A DNA stretch of 33,700 nucleotides from Schoenoplectus triqueter (GCA_964058805.1 CAXKVV010000224.1:1-33700); one strand, 5' to 3'; counted from the stretch's first letter, positions 19,327 through 30,380 are shown. The notes: generated by a model not told the origin, from the letters alone. Numbers and translations: made by a program.

Positions 19327-21950
19327 ATGTTAATTGTTAGTTTTTGCACCGGATGATCTATCCAAAATGGGCCGTATGGTGTTCATTACTCAAAAAAGCT
19401 ACCGGTAATTTTACGGTGCATACCGACATGACACTCGCTGAATTGGAGACTGAGCTCTATCGATGGATGGAAATTTCGAGTTCAACACGTGGTTTACAGA
19501 TATCAACGAGGTTCAATGCCGGATTACAACTTACTCATCTGGTAATGTTCTATACCTTGTTATAACTTTTGAGTAATGATTCTTGGAGACTTATGGTTAA
19601 CCATTCGGCCCAACCGGGTACTTTTGTAATGATTGAATTATATACTGAGCTTAAAGCCCGTTGGAATACATCAAACGAAAATTTTACGAGCGGTAGTCGA
19701 TGTCATGAAACCTCAAACACATATGTTGAGCCAATATCAAGTACAATGCCCGATGCATCGTTTGGTACAAATAGAAATCAATCGGTTCCAGAAGAAGGAA
19801 ATAATATTGAGGATTTAAAATTTAATATTGGATTGGATGACATTAATCCGGAGGAACGAGTTGAGAGGTTAGTAAGCCAATATACAACTCCAATTGACAA
19901 CACATGTGGTAATGATGATTTCATGAATATGGATTTCTCACCTTTTGAAGATCCGAATTATAATTCGGAAGAGGAATTGTATGAGACCTTGACATCATGG
20001 ACATTAAGAGACCGATCAGATTCACATCCGGTTGCTTCGTGGAATAATATTAATGTGATCGTTGATATAATTGATGATTGTAATTACTTCAACGACGAAG
20101 GGTATGTCACGGAAGATGGTTTGGCACTGGGACAGTGCTTTCGGTTGAAAGATCATCTCAAATGGGTTGTACATGATTTTCACATCAAAACGAACCACAC
20201 ATTTAAGAAAAGAAAATCAAATAAAAGTGTGTATACGATCGAATGCACCGATCAAAATTACCATTAGAGGTTGTATGCATCGAGAAGGCTAAGTGATGAT
20301 GCTTTCATAATTAATACAAAGACAAGATCCTCATAAATGTGTTATGTCGGGGGATAGATTGGATTATTTGCACTTAACGTCCCCATTCATGACTTTTTTA
20401 ATCCGAGAAAGTGTACAAAGCAATGTTCAATTTATTATAAAGGACATCAAGGTTGCCATCGAGCAGAGATATAGTTTCAAGGCACCTTACCGGAAGTGTT
20501 GGCGGGCAAAGGAGTTCCGCACAATTATTCGGAGGATGAAGATAAACTTATGATTTAATCATGCCATTGCTCCATGGCATACAAAGAATAAATCCAGGTA
20601 CAATGATTGAGTGGTTTGCCGCACCGGCAAATGATCATAATGAAAGATTATTCCAAGCAATGTGTTGGACATACGGTCCGACAATAGAGGCCTTCAAACA
20701 CTGTAAACCCGTCATAGGAATTGATGGTACACACTTATCTGGAAGGTATAAGGGGAAGATTTTAGTTGTATGTAGCTTTGATATAGAAGATCAGTCGATG
20801 CCCCTTGCATTCGCCTTAGTTGACACCGAGAACAGCAAATCTTAGGAGAATTTTATAAAATTTGTGCGTAGGGAAGTGGTTGGATCATGAGTTGTGACTG
20901 TACTCTCAGATCATCATAAGAGTATCTTGTGGGTTTTCAGTCAATCAGACCTAGGATGGAGTACCCAAGATGGACAAACCTTCCATCGATATTGTTCAAG
21001 GCACATATGTCAAAATTTCACAAAAGAATTTAGGAATAAAAAGTTAACAATGATTTTGAGGCAAGCAATGAAACAAAATCAAAAGAGCAAATTCTTCATG
21101 AGGCTCGGCCGTATTCGCGAAAAATGCCCCGACGCGGCAACATGGCTTGAGGATATCGGTAAGGACCATAACGATGTCGATAGAAATAATCGACCGCAAT
21201 ATGATTTATGGGCTCTTTCATTCGATGAGGGAGATCATAGATTGAGCATGATGACAACAAATGGACTAAGGTCCCTTAATAATGTTTTCAAAGAAGCACG
21301 TGAATTACCCGTAACTTCGCTTGTCGAAATAATATTTTACAAGTCGGTAAAATATTTTGCCGAGAGAAGGACATGTTGAAATAGCGGTTCAACAATAATT
21401 CCTCTTCTCCCCCAAAATTCAAGTCCTATTGGAGGAGAGAAAATTAAGGGGAAATACACATACGGTGAGAGTATACCGGAACGAATGAAAATATGAGGTT
21501 CAAACGAGTCAAAGATTTATGGGCAACAAGATTAAAGGAAACCGAATACATACGGTTCAGATGGAAGTGCTCAGAGGTACATGTACTTGTCAAAAATCGC
21601 AACTGACAGATATACCTTGTTCTCATATCTTAGCATATTGTGCGCAATGAGGCATAAGTAGTAACAGGTATGTAGCTCCTTTTTATCGTGTTAATGAGTT
21701 GCTGGCAACGTGGGTACCCGAATTTGAGCCCTTTGGCAATTCTGACACTTGGCCTGAAATTTGGCGACCCAAACTAGTACAAGACCCTATAAGATATGCT
21801 GTTATGAAGGGCCGACGTTAACATTTAAGGATTTAGAATGAGATGTGAGAATACACACCGAATATATACTTGTGGGCGATGCAAACAAGCAGGACACAAC
21901 AGACGCATATGCACTGCATCCCCCAACAACGAAGATAATACTATACTATT
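19327..21950 (+). pseudogene. MuDR-type MULE transposase, disabled
   Basis: The parts are in normal order but spread over frames. N-terminal PB1-like region: TLAELETELYRWMEI, then SAQPGTFVMIELYTELKARW. MuDR DNA-binding region: LALGQCFRLKDHLKWVVHDF, then RLYASRRLSDDAFIIN. DDE transposase core: VIGIDGTHLSGRYKGK (first Asp about 20723) and TVLSDHHKSI (second Asp about 20909), with an HRYCSRHICQNF motif. SWIM zinc finger: CTCQKSQ...PCSHILAYC (21582-21640). CCHC knuckle: CGRCKQAGHNRRIC (21871-21912). Damage includes stops replacing expected Trp codons (TAG at about 20266 and 20843), a TGA at about 20888, frameshifts near 19565 and 20320, and a TGA at 21377. It cannot give a full-length protein. 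Confidence 0.9.
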
Positions 21951-22126
21951 TTTTTTTGTTAAATTAATAATTTTGACTTCCATCACTCATTTATGATTTC
22001 AAATTTTATTAACATAGGTAATTAGTACAGGGTTGGTCCTCAAGAAGATGAAACTTGATCTATTAGAATTGCATGTGTTATGTTATTTTTTTGTATCAGC
22101 CTATTATAAATTGCATGTATTTTTTT

Positions 22127-22260
22127 ATGAAACTTGATGTAGAATTAAATGTACTATTTTATGAAGTTTGATGTAGGATTAAATGTACTATTTTATAAAG
22201 CTTAATGTACGATTAAATGTATTTTTTTTATGAAGTTCGATTATAGGATTAAATAAATAT
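22127..22260 (+). repeat. 34-35 bp tandem array in the MULE 3' part, 4 copies
   Basis: Units start at 22127, 22161, 22195 and 22230, with the pattern ATGAARYTTGATGTAGRATT then AAATGTACTATTTT. Divergence increases toward the right end. Confidence 0.88.
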
Positions 22261-22315
22261 TTTCTTTTATTGAGATCTTCTTTAAAAAAAAGGCAAATTA
22301 TAATCAGATATAAAC

Positions 22316-22700
22316 TAGGGACGCATGTATTACTTGCGCCTCTAAGAATTAAAAAAAATGAGGCGTCAGGGGGATCGAACTCACGCCCTCTCTCAAACTC
22401 AGTGCCTCAAACCCAACCCCTGCCGCTAGACTATTATTATTTCTCATAACATACAAGATAAATATTCTACTTACACATAACTTATAATATTTTCGGAAAT
22501 AAGCTTAGAAACGTAAGTAATACTTGCGCTTCTAAAGTTGGTCAATGATTACTGGGCCCCATACCTACAAAAGCTGAGCAAAAATGTCTGAGAATCAGAG
22601 AAACTTTTAGAAGAGCAAGTAATACTTGTGTCCTTTGTGAAATTTTTAGAAGATAATTAACTTAATAAAATTGATTTTTTAACCCTTTGTGTAAATTTCC
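22316..22700 (-). repeat. MULE right terminal inverted repeat
   Basis: It is the partner of 18828-19171, about 40 bp longer. The extra bases (about 22495-22537) add a third copy of the GAAGCGCAAGTATTACTT unit between GGTCAATGATTACTGGGCCC and the AATATTTTC block. Its outer end abuts the CT-rich leader of the PPR gene, so this repeat could act as that gene's upstream promoter. Confidence 0.88.
22351..22433 (-). promoter_or_regulatory. Pol III-like A box, B box and T8 in the right TIR (intact motifs)
   Basis: On the minus strand, TAGTCTAGCGG (22433-22423) fits the A-box pattern TRGYNNARNNG at every position. GTTCGATCC (22380-22372) fits the B-box pattern GWTCRANNC at every position, 42 nt downstream. 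The first T8 run follows about 13 nt later (22358-22351). Together they would specify a short inward RNA. They may derive from a tRNA-related SINE absorbed by the terminal repeat. Transcription is an inference. Confidence 0.4.
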
Positions 22701-22800
22701 CCCTTCTCCTCTCCTCCTCTTCTCCTCCTCTCATTCTGATTCTCTCAAGTCTCAAGCGCCTGCGCCCCCAGCTCTCCTCTCCCATGCCTCTTCTTCTCCC

Positions 22801-22905
22801 ATGGCCATGAATCCTTTCTCCATCCATGCTCCAAATCCTCATCCCACATCCACCCCGCTTCTTCCATGCTTCCCCGACCTTCGCACCTCCTCCTTCGCCA
22901 TCTAA
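22801..22905 (+). other. Upstream ORF overlapping the PPR start
   Basis: The ATG at 22801 is in good context (G at +4). It opens a 34-codon frame that ends at 22905, 40 bases inside the PPR reading frame, in a different frame. If the transcript starts upstream of 22801, ribosomes would meet this ATG first and could be diverted from the PPR start. The frame also continues upstream to an ATG at 22687, inside the MULE terminal repeat. Confidence 0.5.
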
Positions 22906-24398
22906 GCTTCTCCTCCCACGCCTTTATCCCTCCTCACCCCTCTGATTTTTGGATCTCCAAGGCTCTCTCCACCTCCTTCCTTCTCCTGCCTTCTTCACTC
23001 CCCCTTTTTCGCCGCCTCAATCTCTCTCCACTCGTTGCCTCTCTCTCTGTTACTCGGATTCAAAAGGTTACCACTACACATTCCGCTTTTCATTTATTTA
23101 TTCTCACCCGCGACCACCTCTCCATAACGCACACCATTGCCACTTACAAGCTACTGATCAATTCCCTCTCCCTGGAGGGTCAAATGGTTGATGCGCTCAA
23201 CCTGTTCGATGAAATGATAACCACTTGCAACTGCTCACCAGATGAGAATGTTCTTGGGTTTTTGATCGAATCATGCATGGCAAATAGTCTCATTGACTCT
23301 GCCTTGGAATTGATATCTAGAGCACAGCATTTTCTTATTCGTCTAGGTCCTTCTCGGTATAACAACATCATGACTGGCCTCGTTAATTCTAATCGGGCAA
23401 AGGATGCAATAACCTTCTTCAATAAGCAGTTAGGTTTGAATAGATTTTCACCAGATGTATGGAGTTTTAACATAGTTCTGAAGGCTTTTTGTACTTTAGG
23501 AGATATTTATGGTGCCCTTGAGCTGCTTGATAAAATGCGAAACCTTGGTTATTCACCAGACATTGTAACCCATAATACGTTGGTTAATGGACTGTGCAAG
23601 GCAAATCAGGTAGATGAGGCTTATAATCTCTTGAAAAGGATTCAATTAGAGGGCCTATGTATGCCTAGTGTGATCACTTACACTTCAGTTATTTCTGCCT
23701 TTTGTAAAAGTGGGGAGATACGCAAGGCACGTGCAGTGTTTGATGAAATGCTTGAGTCAGGAATTAAGCCAAATCGGGTATCATACAATGTACTCATTGA
23801 TGGGTATGGGAAGAACGGTGACGTGCATTCAGCACGTACCATGTATGACAGCATGATACTAGGCGGGTGCCCCGCTGACGTCATCACCGTTACATCATTG
23901 ATAAATGGGTATTGTATAAGTAACTGGTTGGATAATGCCTTGAGGCTGTGGAATGAAATGGGTCTGAAGGGCCTCAAACCTAATGTCTATACCTTTTCTA
24001 TAATGATACATTATCTGTGCAAAATAAATAGGTTAGAGGAAGCTCTTCGATTTCTGGGTGAATTAACCAAGAGGAATGATATTTTACCAAAAGCATTTGT
24101 GTATAACCCAGTTCTAGATGGTTTGTGTAGAACTGGAAATGTGGATGAGGCAAATAAAGTATTATATGAAATGGAGAAGAGAAAGGGATACCCTGATAAG
24201 TATACTTATACGATTCTGATAATTGGGCATTGTATGAAAGGGAGAATGGAAGAGGCAATAACTCTCTTTTACAAAATGTGTGATACTGGGTGTAATACTG
24301 ATAGTATTGCAATCCGCTCTCTTGTTAGTTGTCTCCTTAAGGCAGGTTTGCCTAATCAGGCTAGTTTAATTATGTCAAGGTCTAGTTGTAAAGGATGA
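22866..24398 (+). CDS. P-class pentatricopeptide repeat protein, 510 aa, intronless
   Basis: PPR proteins bind organellar RNA base by base and act in its processing, stability or translation. The first 60 or so residues are rich in Ser, Leu, Arg and Pro with almost no acidic residues, as in a mitochondrial or plastid transit peptide. From about residue 91 to the end run some eleven to twelve 35-residue repeats (for example PDVWSFNIVLKAFCTLGD, PDIVTHNTLVNGLCK, KPNRVSYNVLIDGYGKNGD, KPNVYTFSIMIHYLCK, PDKYTYTILIIGHCMKGRME). No E, DYW or SMR tail follows, so it is P-class. The C-terminal IIGHCMKGRMEEAI and SCLLKAG segments closely resemble Arabidopsis At2g06000, recalled from memory. The frame is fully open and looks functional. 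The MULE ends 166 bp upstream, leaving a CT-rich leader. Confidence 0.93.
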   Translation: MLPRPSHLLLRHLSFSSHAFIPPHPSDFWISKALSTSFLLLPSSLPLFRRLNLSPLVASLSVTRIQKVTTTHSAFHLFILTRDHLSITHTIATYKLLINSLSLEGQMVDALNLFDEMITTCNCSPDENVLGFLIESCMANSLIDSALELISRAQHFLIRLGPSRYNNIMTGLVNSNRAKDAITFFNKQLGLNRFSPDVWSFNIVLKAFCTLGDIYGALELLDKMRNLGYSPDIVTHNTLVNGLCKANQVDEAYNLLKRIQLEGLCMPSVITYTSVISAFCKSGEIRKARAVFDEMLESGIKPNRVSYNVLIDGYGKNGDVHSARTMYDSMILGGCPADVITVTSLINGYCISNWLDNALRLWNEMGLKGLKPNVYTFSIMIHYLCKINRLEEALRFLGELTKRNDILPKAFVYNPVLDGLCRTGNVDEANKVLYEMEKRKGYPDKYTYTILIIGHCMKGRMEEAITLFYKMCDTGCNTDSIAIRSLVSCLLKAGLPNQASLIMSRSSCKG

Positions 24399-26191
24399 TC
24401 ATTTGGCTTTGGTGAGAAAAAGCCTGGAAGTTTCTGTGGCTGTATGAATTGAATCAATTTTTGGTAAATGAGTTCAATTTTTTAATTTCTCTATAATACA
24501 CTCAATTGGGTTTCTTCCACATGGTAATATTTGATACCGAGATGCCGTATGTACTGTTTTCAAGGTTTCATTTCTTTCTAGGTTCATAGATATTTTGTTT
24601 GTCGGATGTTACAGTGATAGATGTAAATTAATCATAAAAGTTGGGTGGTGGTTCTCTAAATTTATGTTGTTCTTAAATCTTTTGTTCATTTCGGTGTGAA
24701 CCTCTAAAACTTTTGCTACAGAAAAGAATATCTTACACAGAAAAGGATCTCTACTCAATAGTAAGCAGATGACAATTGAGGGAGTAATATCACTTAAGAA
24801 ACTCAATTGTGGTCTGTACTGATTGAACTGGTGTATTATACCAGAATAAGACCGAACTGTACTCAAACTCAATTGTGTGACAAAATAAATGAATTTAGAT
24901 ATTGTAAAAACATATATAATTTTAAGGTGCGATTGTTTAGTGGTTTCCTTTTTTTTTTTCACTCGTATATATTTTTATTTGTTAATTATTTATTCTATAT
25001 TTATGCACCCGTCAGTTGTGATAACTACAGCGCTGAAGTACTTGTAATGTGTTTGTTTCAAGGTCACTATGATGAAAATAATCGACTATCAAATTAAATG
25101 TTTTTTATTAATGAAAACTACCATTCGGTGTATGGACTGAAATAATGTATTCAACTTGATGAGAATAAATGGTTCGATTCAAGTATATTTCGATATTTTT
25201 TTATCTGTTTCGTAATTATATCTTTTATTTATGATTTAATATTAATTAACACTTTTAATACTAACTAAGATTAATTGTATATTAATTAATAATTATTTAG
25301 TTGTTAAATCGGATTAAAGAAATTTTGATCTCATTCTAAATGAATCGGGTCGAATCAGTAAAAAAATAATAAAATAATGATTCAATCTGAACGGACCCAA
25401 CCGATTAAGTACCCCTAATTAGCAGCATAATTTTTCATTTATGCATCCAGACTTGGGCGATATATTTATTTTGATAATGGACATAATGTATTTCAAATGA
25501 TCGTCTAATTTAGGCACTCAAAACAAAGAAAAACACAAAATGTAAGGAAGCCGCCGCACCGAAAGCAGTTCATACAGAACCATATATAAAAAAAATTCAG
25601 GAAGCAACCTTAAATTTATTGTCACCAATTATAATGAATATCTACTTTACAAGCATAAAATATATTTGTTAAAAATATCAAATATTTATAATAAAATATG
25701 ATTAATGTGGCATATACACACCATGTATATAAGTATGAAAATGCATGATTTATACGCGTGACTAATTAAATTGCGAACCATATATAATATATATAGTGCA
25801 GGGAAAACAAATCTTATGATAGTTCGACTATATCATACTATATATGAATTGGTGTATTTAAATATGTATTTCTTACTGCAAAAAACGTGCAAAGATAAAC
25901 AATTTATATGTATCAGATGAGAGTTAATTAATACATGGTATTGAGAAGCAAAATTTTGTTTTTGTTTCTTTGTAAAAAATGAAAAAACATTGACTGCTTC
26001 ATACAAGAGTAAATTGTGTGACAAAAATTTGAATCATTGCGTAAATTAGTCCGATCACTATTTATGTAAGACTTTTCTCCTTCGCAGTTGCTTAGCGAGA
26101 TATATGCTCATCCATATACGGTAGCTGTGACATAAAATTTCCTTTCAGCACAAGGACAGTACAAATATCAGATAGATTAATATATATATAT
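24399..26191. other. PPR 3' flank and AT-rich spacer, no gene
   Basis: The PPR 3' UTR probably occupies the first few hundred bases. The rest is AT-rich, with open frames that show no recognised content (for example minus 24609-24962, a by-product of T-rich sequence). Confidence 0.5.
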
Positions 26192-26530
26192 AGAATTGAG
26201 CCATGATGCTATATATAGACCGTACGAAATGATTTTTATATGAATATTTAGACATAGATCAAATTTTATATTTTTTTAAAATTTTTTACTATTTTTTAAG
26301 ATAGTTAGAAAATTGTTTCTTTTAAATGGCTCATAATAACTAAATCAAACGATTTTCTAACTATCTTAAAAAATAGTAAAAAGATTCTAAAAATATATAA
26401 TTTGATCTAAATCTAGATATTCATATTAAAATCATTTTATATTATTGAATCATTCATTTGAACTTTAAAAATGAAAAACTGATTCATAGCACATGAGTGA
26501 TATATGCTACGCATAGCATCATAATCTAAC
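26192..26530. mobile_element. Long-hairpin MITE, ~340 bp
   Basis: 26226-26317 pairs with 26347-26440 over about 90 bp at high identity. TACTATTTTTTAAGATAGTT on the left and its exact inverse on the right form the core, around a loop of about 30 nt. Outer ends also match: GAATTGAGCCATGATGCTAT versus, inverted, GAGTTAGATTATGATGCTAT. The element sits between a TA and a CT/TA microsatellite, so the target duplication cannot be read. It has no coding content. If transcribed, it would fold into a long imperfect hairpin. Confidence 0.8.
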
Positions 26531-27411
26531 TCTCTCTCTCTCTCTATATATATATAATTGTAGAATTGGTTCCCATTGCACAGTTGGCGTGCTATCATGC
26601 ATCTTAAAAGTAATAAACTGTATTTGGTACATAGATGGGTTAAGTTTGAGTAAAACTTTTGTCATCTGGTACCGTTATTAGGTCATGCTCAAGCCTAATG
26701 CTAAAAAGCGAAAGATGAAAACGATTACTAGTTTAGCAAAATAAGAAGGCATTTATTATTAGTCAGATCAATACAGCCCATGAAAGGTGAAGGCTGTCAG
26801 AATTTTGTTTTCAGTTGCTAATTTGATCACTGATAGATCAATTGGGATCTTTGTCCATAATAATTTCGGATTTGGATTGAACCTAATTCCTGAATAAGGA
26901 AATGATATTCGCCACTGAACTGAAAATAATCCCAGCAAATGAATTCTCACTTCTTGGATAGGAACCACAAAGCATCAAATTGTTACCAAACAAACAAACA
27001 TGATTTGCACATCAGTTGCACAACAAAAATCAGATCGTATTACAAAACATTAAAAAGAATAAACATTGTATAACCATCTAAATTCAATGCAAAACATTAC
27101 AGAAAAATCAAAGCAAGGGATTTAAACATTAACCACCACCATCAGTCTAGCTAACACTTCTGTCACATACATCACACAATAATTACCATGAATCTAACCA
27201 CCATTCTGGCTATCATCAAACAAGAGAAACAACAAAATCTGAAGACATCAAAATCAAGTTAACTTATAAAAATAAAGATATTTGATCTTCTAAGACGCAC
27301 GAAAGCAAAAAGCAGCCAGCCCACTGAATAGAAGCCGTGAAGGAAATAATGGATACAGCTAAGCAGGCTGTATGAATTACCCCAATTCAAGCTGCTGGAC
27401 ACAGAAGAAAA
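26531..27411. other. 3' flank of LSM1; no separate gene
   Basis: The part next to 27411 is likely LSM1 3' UTR. A minus-strand 66-codon frame at 26768-26968 shows no recognised family. A CT microsatellite (26530-26543) and a TA run abut the MITE. Confidence 0.5.
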
Positions 27412-30380
27412 TTAATCGAAATCAAGGAACTCCATTCGTTTTCGCATAGACCCTTTCAAATCCTTCAAATCTCGTTCGGCCTTCTCAGCCTAGTTCAACA
27501 AATAATTACATAAATATTTAGATCAATGAGTAAACAATTAAAAAAGGTAACTAATGTTAATCACAGAATATAATCTAGTCACTACAACTATGTCTAAACC
27601 ATATAGGCAAATCCTTTGTAATTATTTCAAATCAGAAACCATTGACTAGAAATCTTCTTCTGAAATTCAAAATGCTTAATTAATATCTATGTGCAGTCCA
27701 TTTCATTACCATCTCGACAAGTCATAAAATTCTCATTCCAATCAGAATTTACTGTTCCAAGACATCACTTAATACTAATAATATAGTGTGGTCATTAACG
27801 GTATCGATAAATAAATACTAACAACTATAGCAGAAATATGATAAATAGTAATCCTCAACAACTGAGTTATGACCTTATTTAGATATAATTAAAAGATGTA
27901 AATGAAGCTAAACAGGTAAAGAATTTTCTGGTCATCCAAACTTCAAATCAATAGGAAGGAGAAGGTAGTCTCACACCTTTTGTTCCAGCATATTAGTACG
28001 AGCACTATGACAAATCATTGTAGTAATCATTCATTGGATGCTACCAAAACATCTGGCTTCCGGCCAGTACCAAAAAGTAACTCTTACAAAAACAGCCACT
28101 ACTAGCTAAAAAATCAGTTGGAACCAGAGCAACAAGGGTAAACAGATCATTGGTTATCAGTGGCCAAAAAAGATAATAAATAAAAAAAAAACAAAAGGAG
28201 GTAAGAAAAAAAAATACTTTTCTAATTTCGGTTTCCGGGACCCACGTCATATGAGCAGGAAGTTCATCTCTTTCTCGATCCTACCATTAAAAGGATGGAC
28301 AATGTTACAAATGCAAATGACAGTAAATAGCAATCACCAATAATACTAACATATTAATATAATATTATTCATAACGAAAATACACAAGAATCAGATAGAG
28401 ATTATGAGCAGTTATTAATTAAAAGACATAAAAATAGAATGCAAAAATGTTTGGACAGTACCATATAAACCCTAATCAAACCATACAGAAAAGCACATAA
28501 TAAGTACATCCAGGACAGAAAAAGATGGCGATCTATTGGCAAACATTCACACAAATCGAATTATCCAATGGGATACTTCTCACCTTTTTTTAAAACAATA
28601 AGCAGAAGATTTCTTCTGCAAATTACATTCAATTTATTCAATCTGTAAATGGAAAAACCTTTATGATGATACACCTAATGTCCAGCAATACTGAGATACA
28701 CCCCAATACTAAGGTTAACATAAAGAAAAAGCAGCAGCCCTTTTAAAAAATGACAAATTTATACATATTATAATAATCGCTTGGTTTTTGAAACGAAATT
28801 TAACTACAACACGAGGCCAAGTCAATTTAAATATTTAAACTTTGTACTCTAAAAATGTTGGGGTGTTATAACTACAGTAACACTTCATTAAGCTTATTAG
28901 TTCCATAAAAATGAAAAAATAGATTACCAGTTCTCCTATCAGTACAACATTTTCACCACGAATTACATACAGACCAAGTGGCACATCACAGTAAATTTCC
29001 CCTACTATAACTCTTTCGCATGCATTCTGAAGCACAACATTTGCTATACACAATATTAGAAAAAGAATAATTAATTAAATCTTCAAATATAAATGGAATA
29101 TTGAAAATTTAGGCATCAGAAGGCACAGGACCAGCAGAATCACAAAAGGTAGAAATTCATGAAGTATTGATGCCAACAGGCATCAAGTAGCCACAAATGG
29201 AGCACAAAAGATACCACCAAAACATTTGTTTTTTACTCTACATTCAAACATTTTGCATCCTAACATGGACTTTGAAAAGTATCTTCATCTCCAGTCACCA
29301 TATATAGCTACTTAAGGATTTAACCACAGAAAATTATCTAACTAAATATACTTCTATACCAGAAAGAGCTCCATAGAACATTGTTCCATGAAAAGACTGA
29401 ACAACCTGAGTGTCTAACAAATATTACTCCTTTATCCTTTAATGAACAAACATAGTACAAGTTATTAGAAAAAGGCATACCGAATTGGTCAAAGGAACAA
29501 AGTGTGCCTAGTAACTTGCGACCATCTCTTAACAAAACAATAAGTTTCTCTGTTGAAAGTTTCAAGAAAAAAGATCATACTTTCAGTAAATCCTGAAAAA
29601 AAAATCCACAATTAAAGATCCCAAGAAATTGCATTAGTGTGCTCAAACAGCATGAAAACAGGAAATCCAGATGTATTAATAAAAATAATACATTAAGTAT
29701 TCTTGTAGTACTGTACTTTGAAAAACTCTAAACCATTGTTGAAGGCCCCGTTTGGTGACAAGGTTTAAAGCAGGAAACCTTGGTTGAGGTGTTCTATGTA
29801 CACATAAAAGCCATCGCTTTGAAACATTAGGCACAAAAATCAAGACAAATGTAGAAAAAGACTAGTCTCAAAACCAGGTTTTTAAATATTTAGATCGGAG
29901 TGGATTTTTGTCATGGCTTGCTGTGTTTGTAACTCCACATGCCACGGTACAGTTTTTATGAAAGCCAGCTACAGCTACAACAAAGAGTGGGGCCTAACAC
30001 ATTAAAGAGGAATCTGTAAGTTCCTGAGTAACCAATGTTCTGCTAATCAGAAAATTAACAATATATCAACCATGGGAACAAAGAGCTGAAACTTGTAAAT
30101 TGTAATAACCTGTTGTTCATTGAAAATTTGATGCCTCGGTGATTATTGTTATGCATCATATACATAAGGTCAATATGTCTTTGGCCGTAAGTAGACAAAC
30201 TTAACAACAGTACGTCAACAATAATATTTTACCATCAAAATTTCAGAAAACAAAACGAACTAAAATTTCTTGGAACAACCAGAAATTCGACAACACTAAA
30301 CAGTTTCAGACAAACTTACTGTCTAGAAAACTAGCAAGAGAGGTGGAGAAGAACAACTCATCAGGTCCTGCCCAAGACAT
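27412..30380 (-). CDS. LSM1: Sm-like protein LSM1, complete, 5 exons
   Basis: LSM1 defines the cytoplasmic LSM1-7 ring, which binds the 3' end of oligoadenylated mRNA and, with PAT1, promotes decapping in P-bodies. Coding exons are 30380-30320, 29549-29481, 29043-28928, 28280-28218 and 27489-27412. All introns are GT-AG, and the exons join in frame to 128 residues, the usual plant length. It begins MSWAGPDELFFSTSLASFLD. The Sm1 part runs through LLRDGRKLLGTLCSFDQF (about residues 26-43) with ANVVL after the junction. The Sm2 part is YVIRGENVVLIGE (69-81), with the IRG-N motif that contributes to RNA binding. The C-terminal helix and tail end SMRKRMEFLDFD, specific to LSM1. One oddity is Asn at residue 50, where I expect Gly before ACERVIVGE. 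Intron 1 (770 bp) contains a MITE-like insert. Confidence 0.97.
29743..29995. mobile_element. hAT-like MITE in LSM1 intron 1 (tentative)
   Basis: The left end AGGCCCCGTTTGG is the common start of plant hAT-type MITEs. The right end, inverted, begins AGGCCCCACTC, and CCAGCTACAGCTACA lies just inside, as in many such elements. Only seven terminal bases pair exactly and no 8-bp target duplication was found. It is 253 bp and non-coding. Confidence 0.45.

Larger units (their letters stand above)
18828..22700 (+). mobile_element. Mutator-like element (MULE), 3,873 bp, complete ends
   Basis: The ends are inverted: GGAAAAATTTAACAAAGG at the left and, reverse-complemented, GGAAATTTACACAAAGGG at the right. 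A perfect 9-bp direct duplication CCCTTCTCC flanks them at 18819-18827 and 22701-22709; 9 bp is the Mutator hallmark. Long terminal repeats (about 340 and 385 bp) enclose a broken MuDR-type transposase on the plus strand. Order inside: left repeat, a 5' leader with telo-box motifs, the transposase relic, an AT-rich 3' part with a tandem array, then the right repeat. The element sits in the 5' region of the PPR gene, whose coding sequence begins 166 bp beyond its right end. The transposase is dead, so any movement would need one in trans. Confidence 0.92.

Noticed and set aside
22687..22905. Using the upstream ATG frame as the PPR N-terminus
   Set aside because: It is in another frame and would need a frameshift. 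The 22866 start already gives a normal transit-peptide-like N-terminus.
24609..25097. ORFs on both strands after the PPR gene
   Set aside because: T-rich or A-rich reading with no recognised content; they overlap each other on opposite strands.
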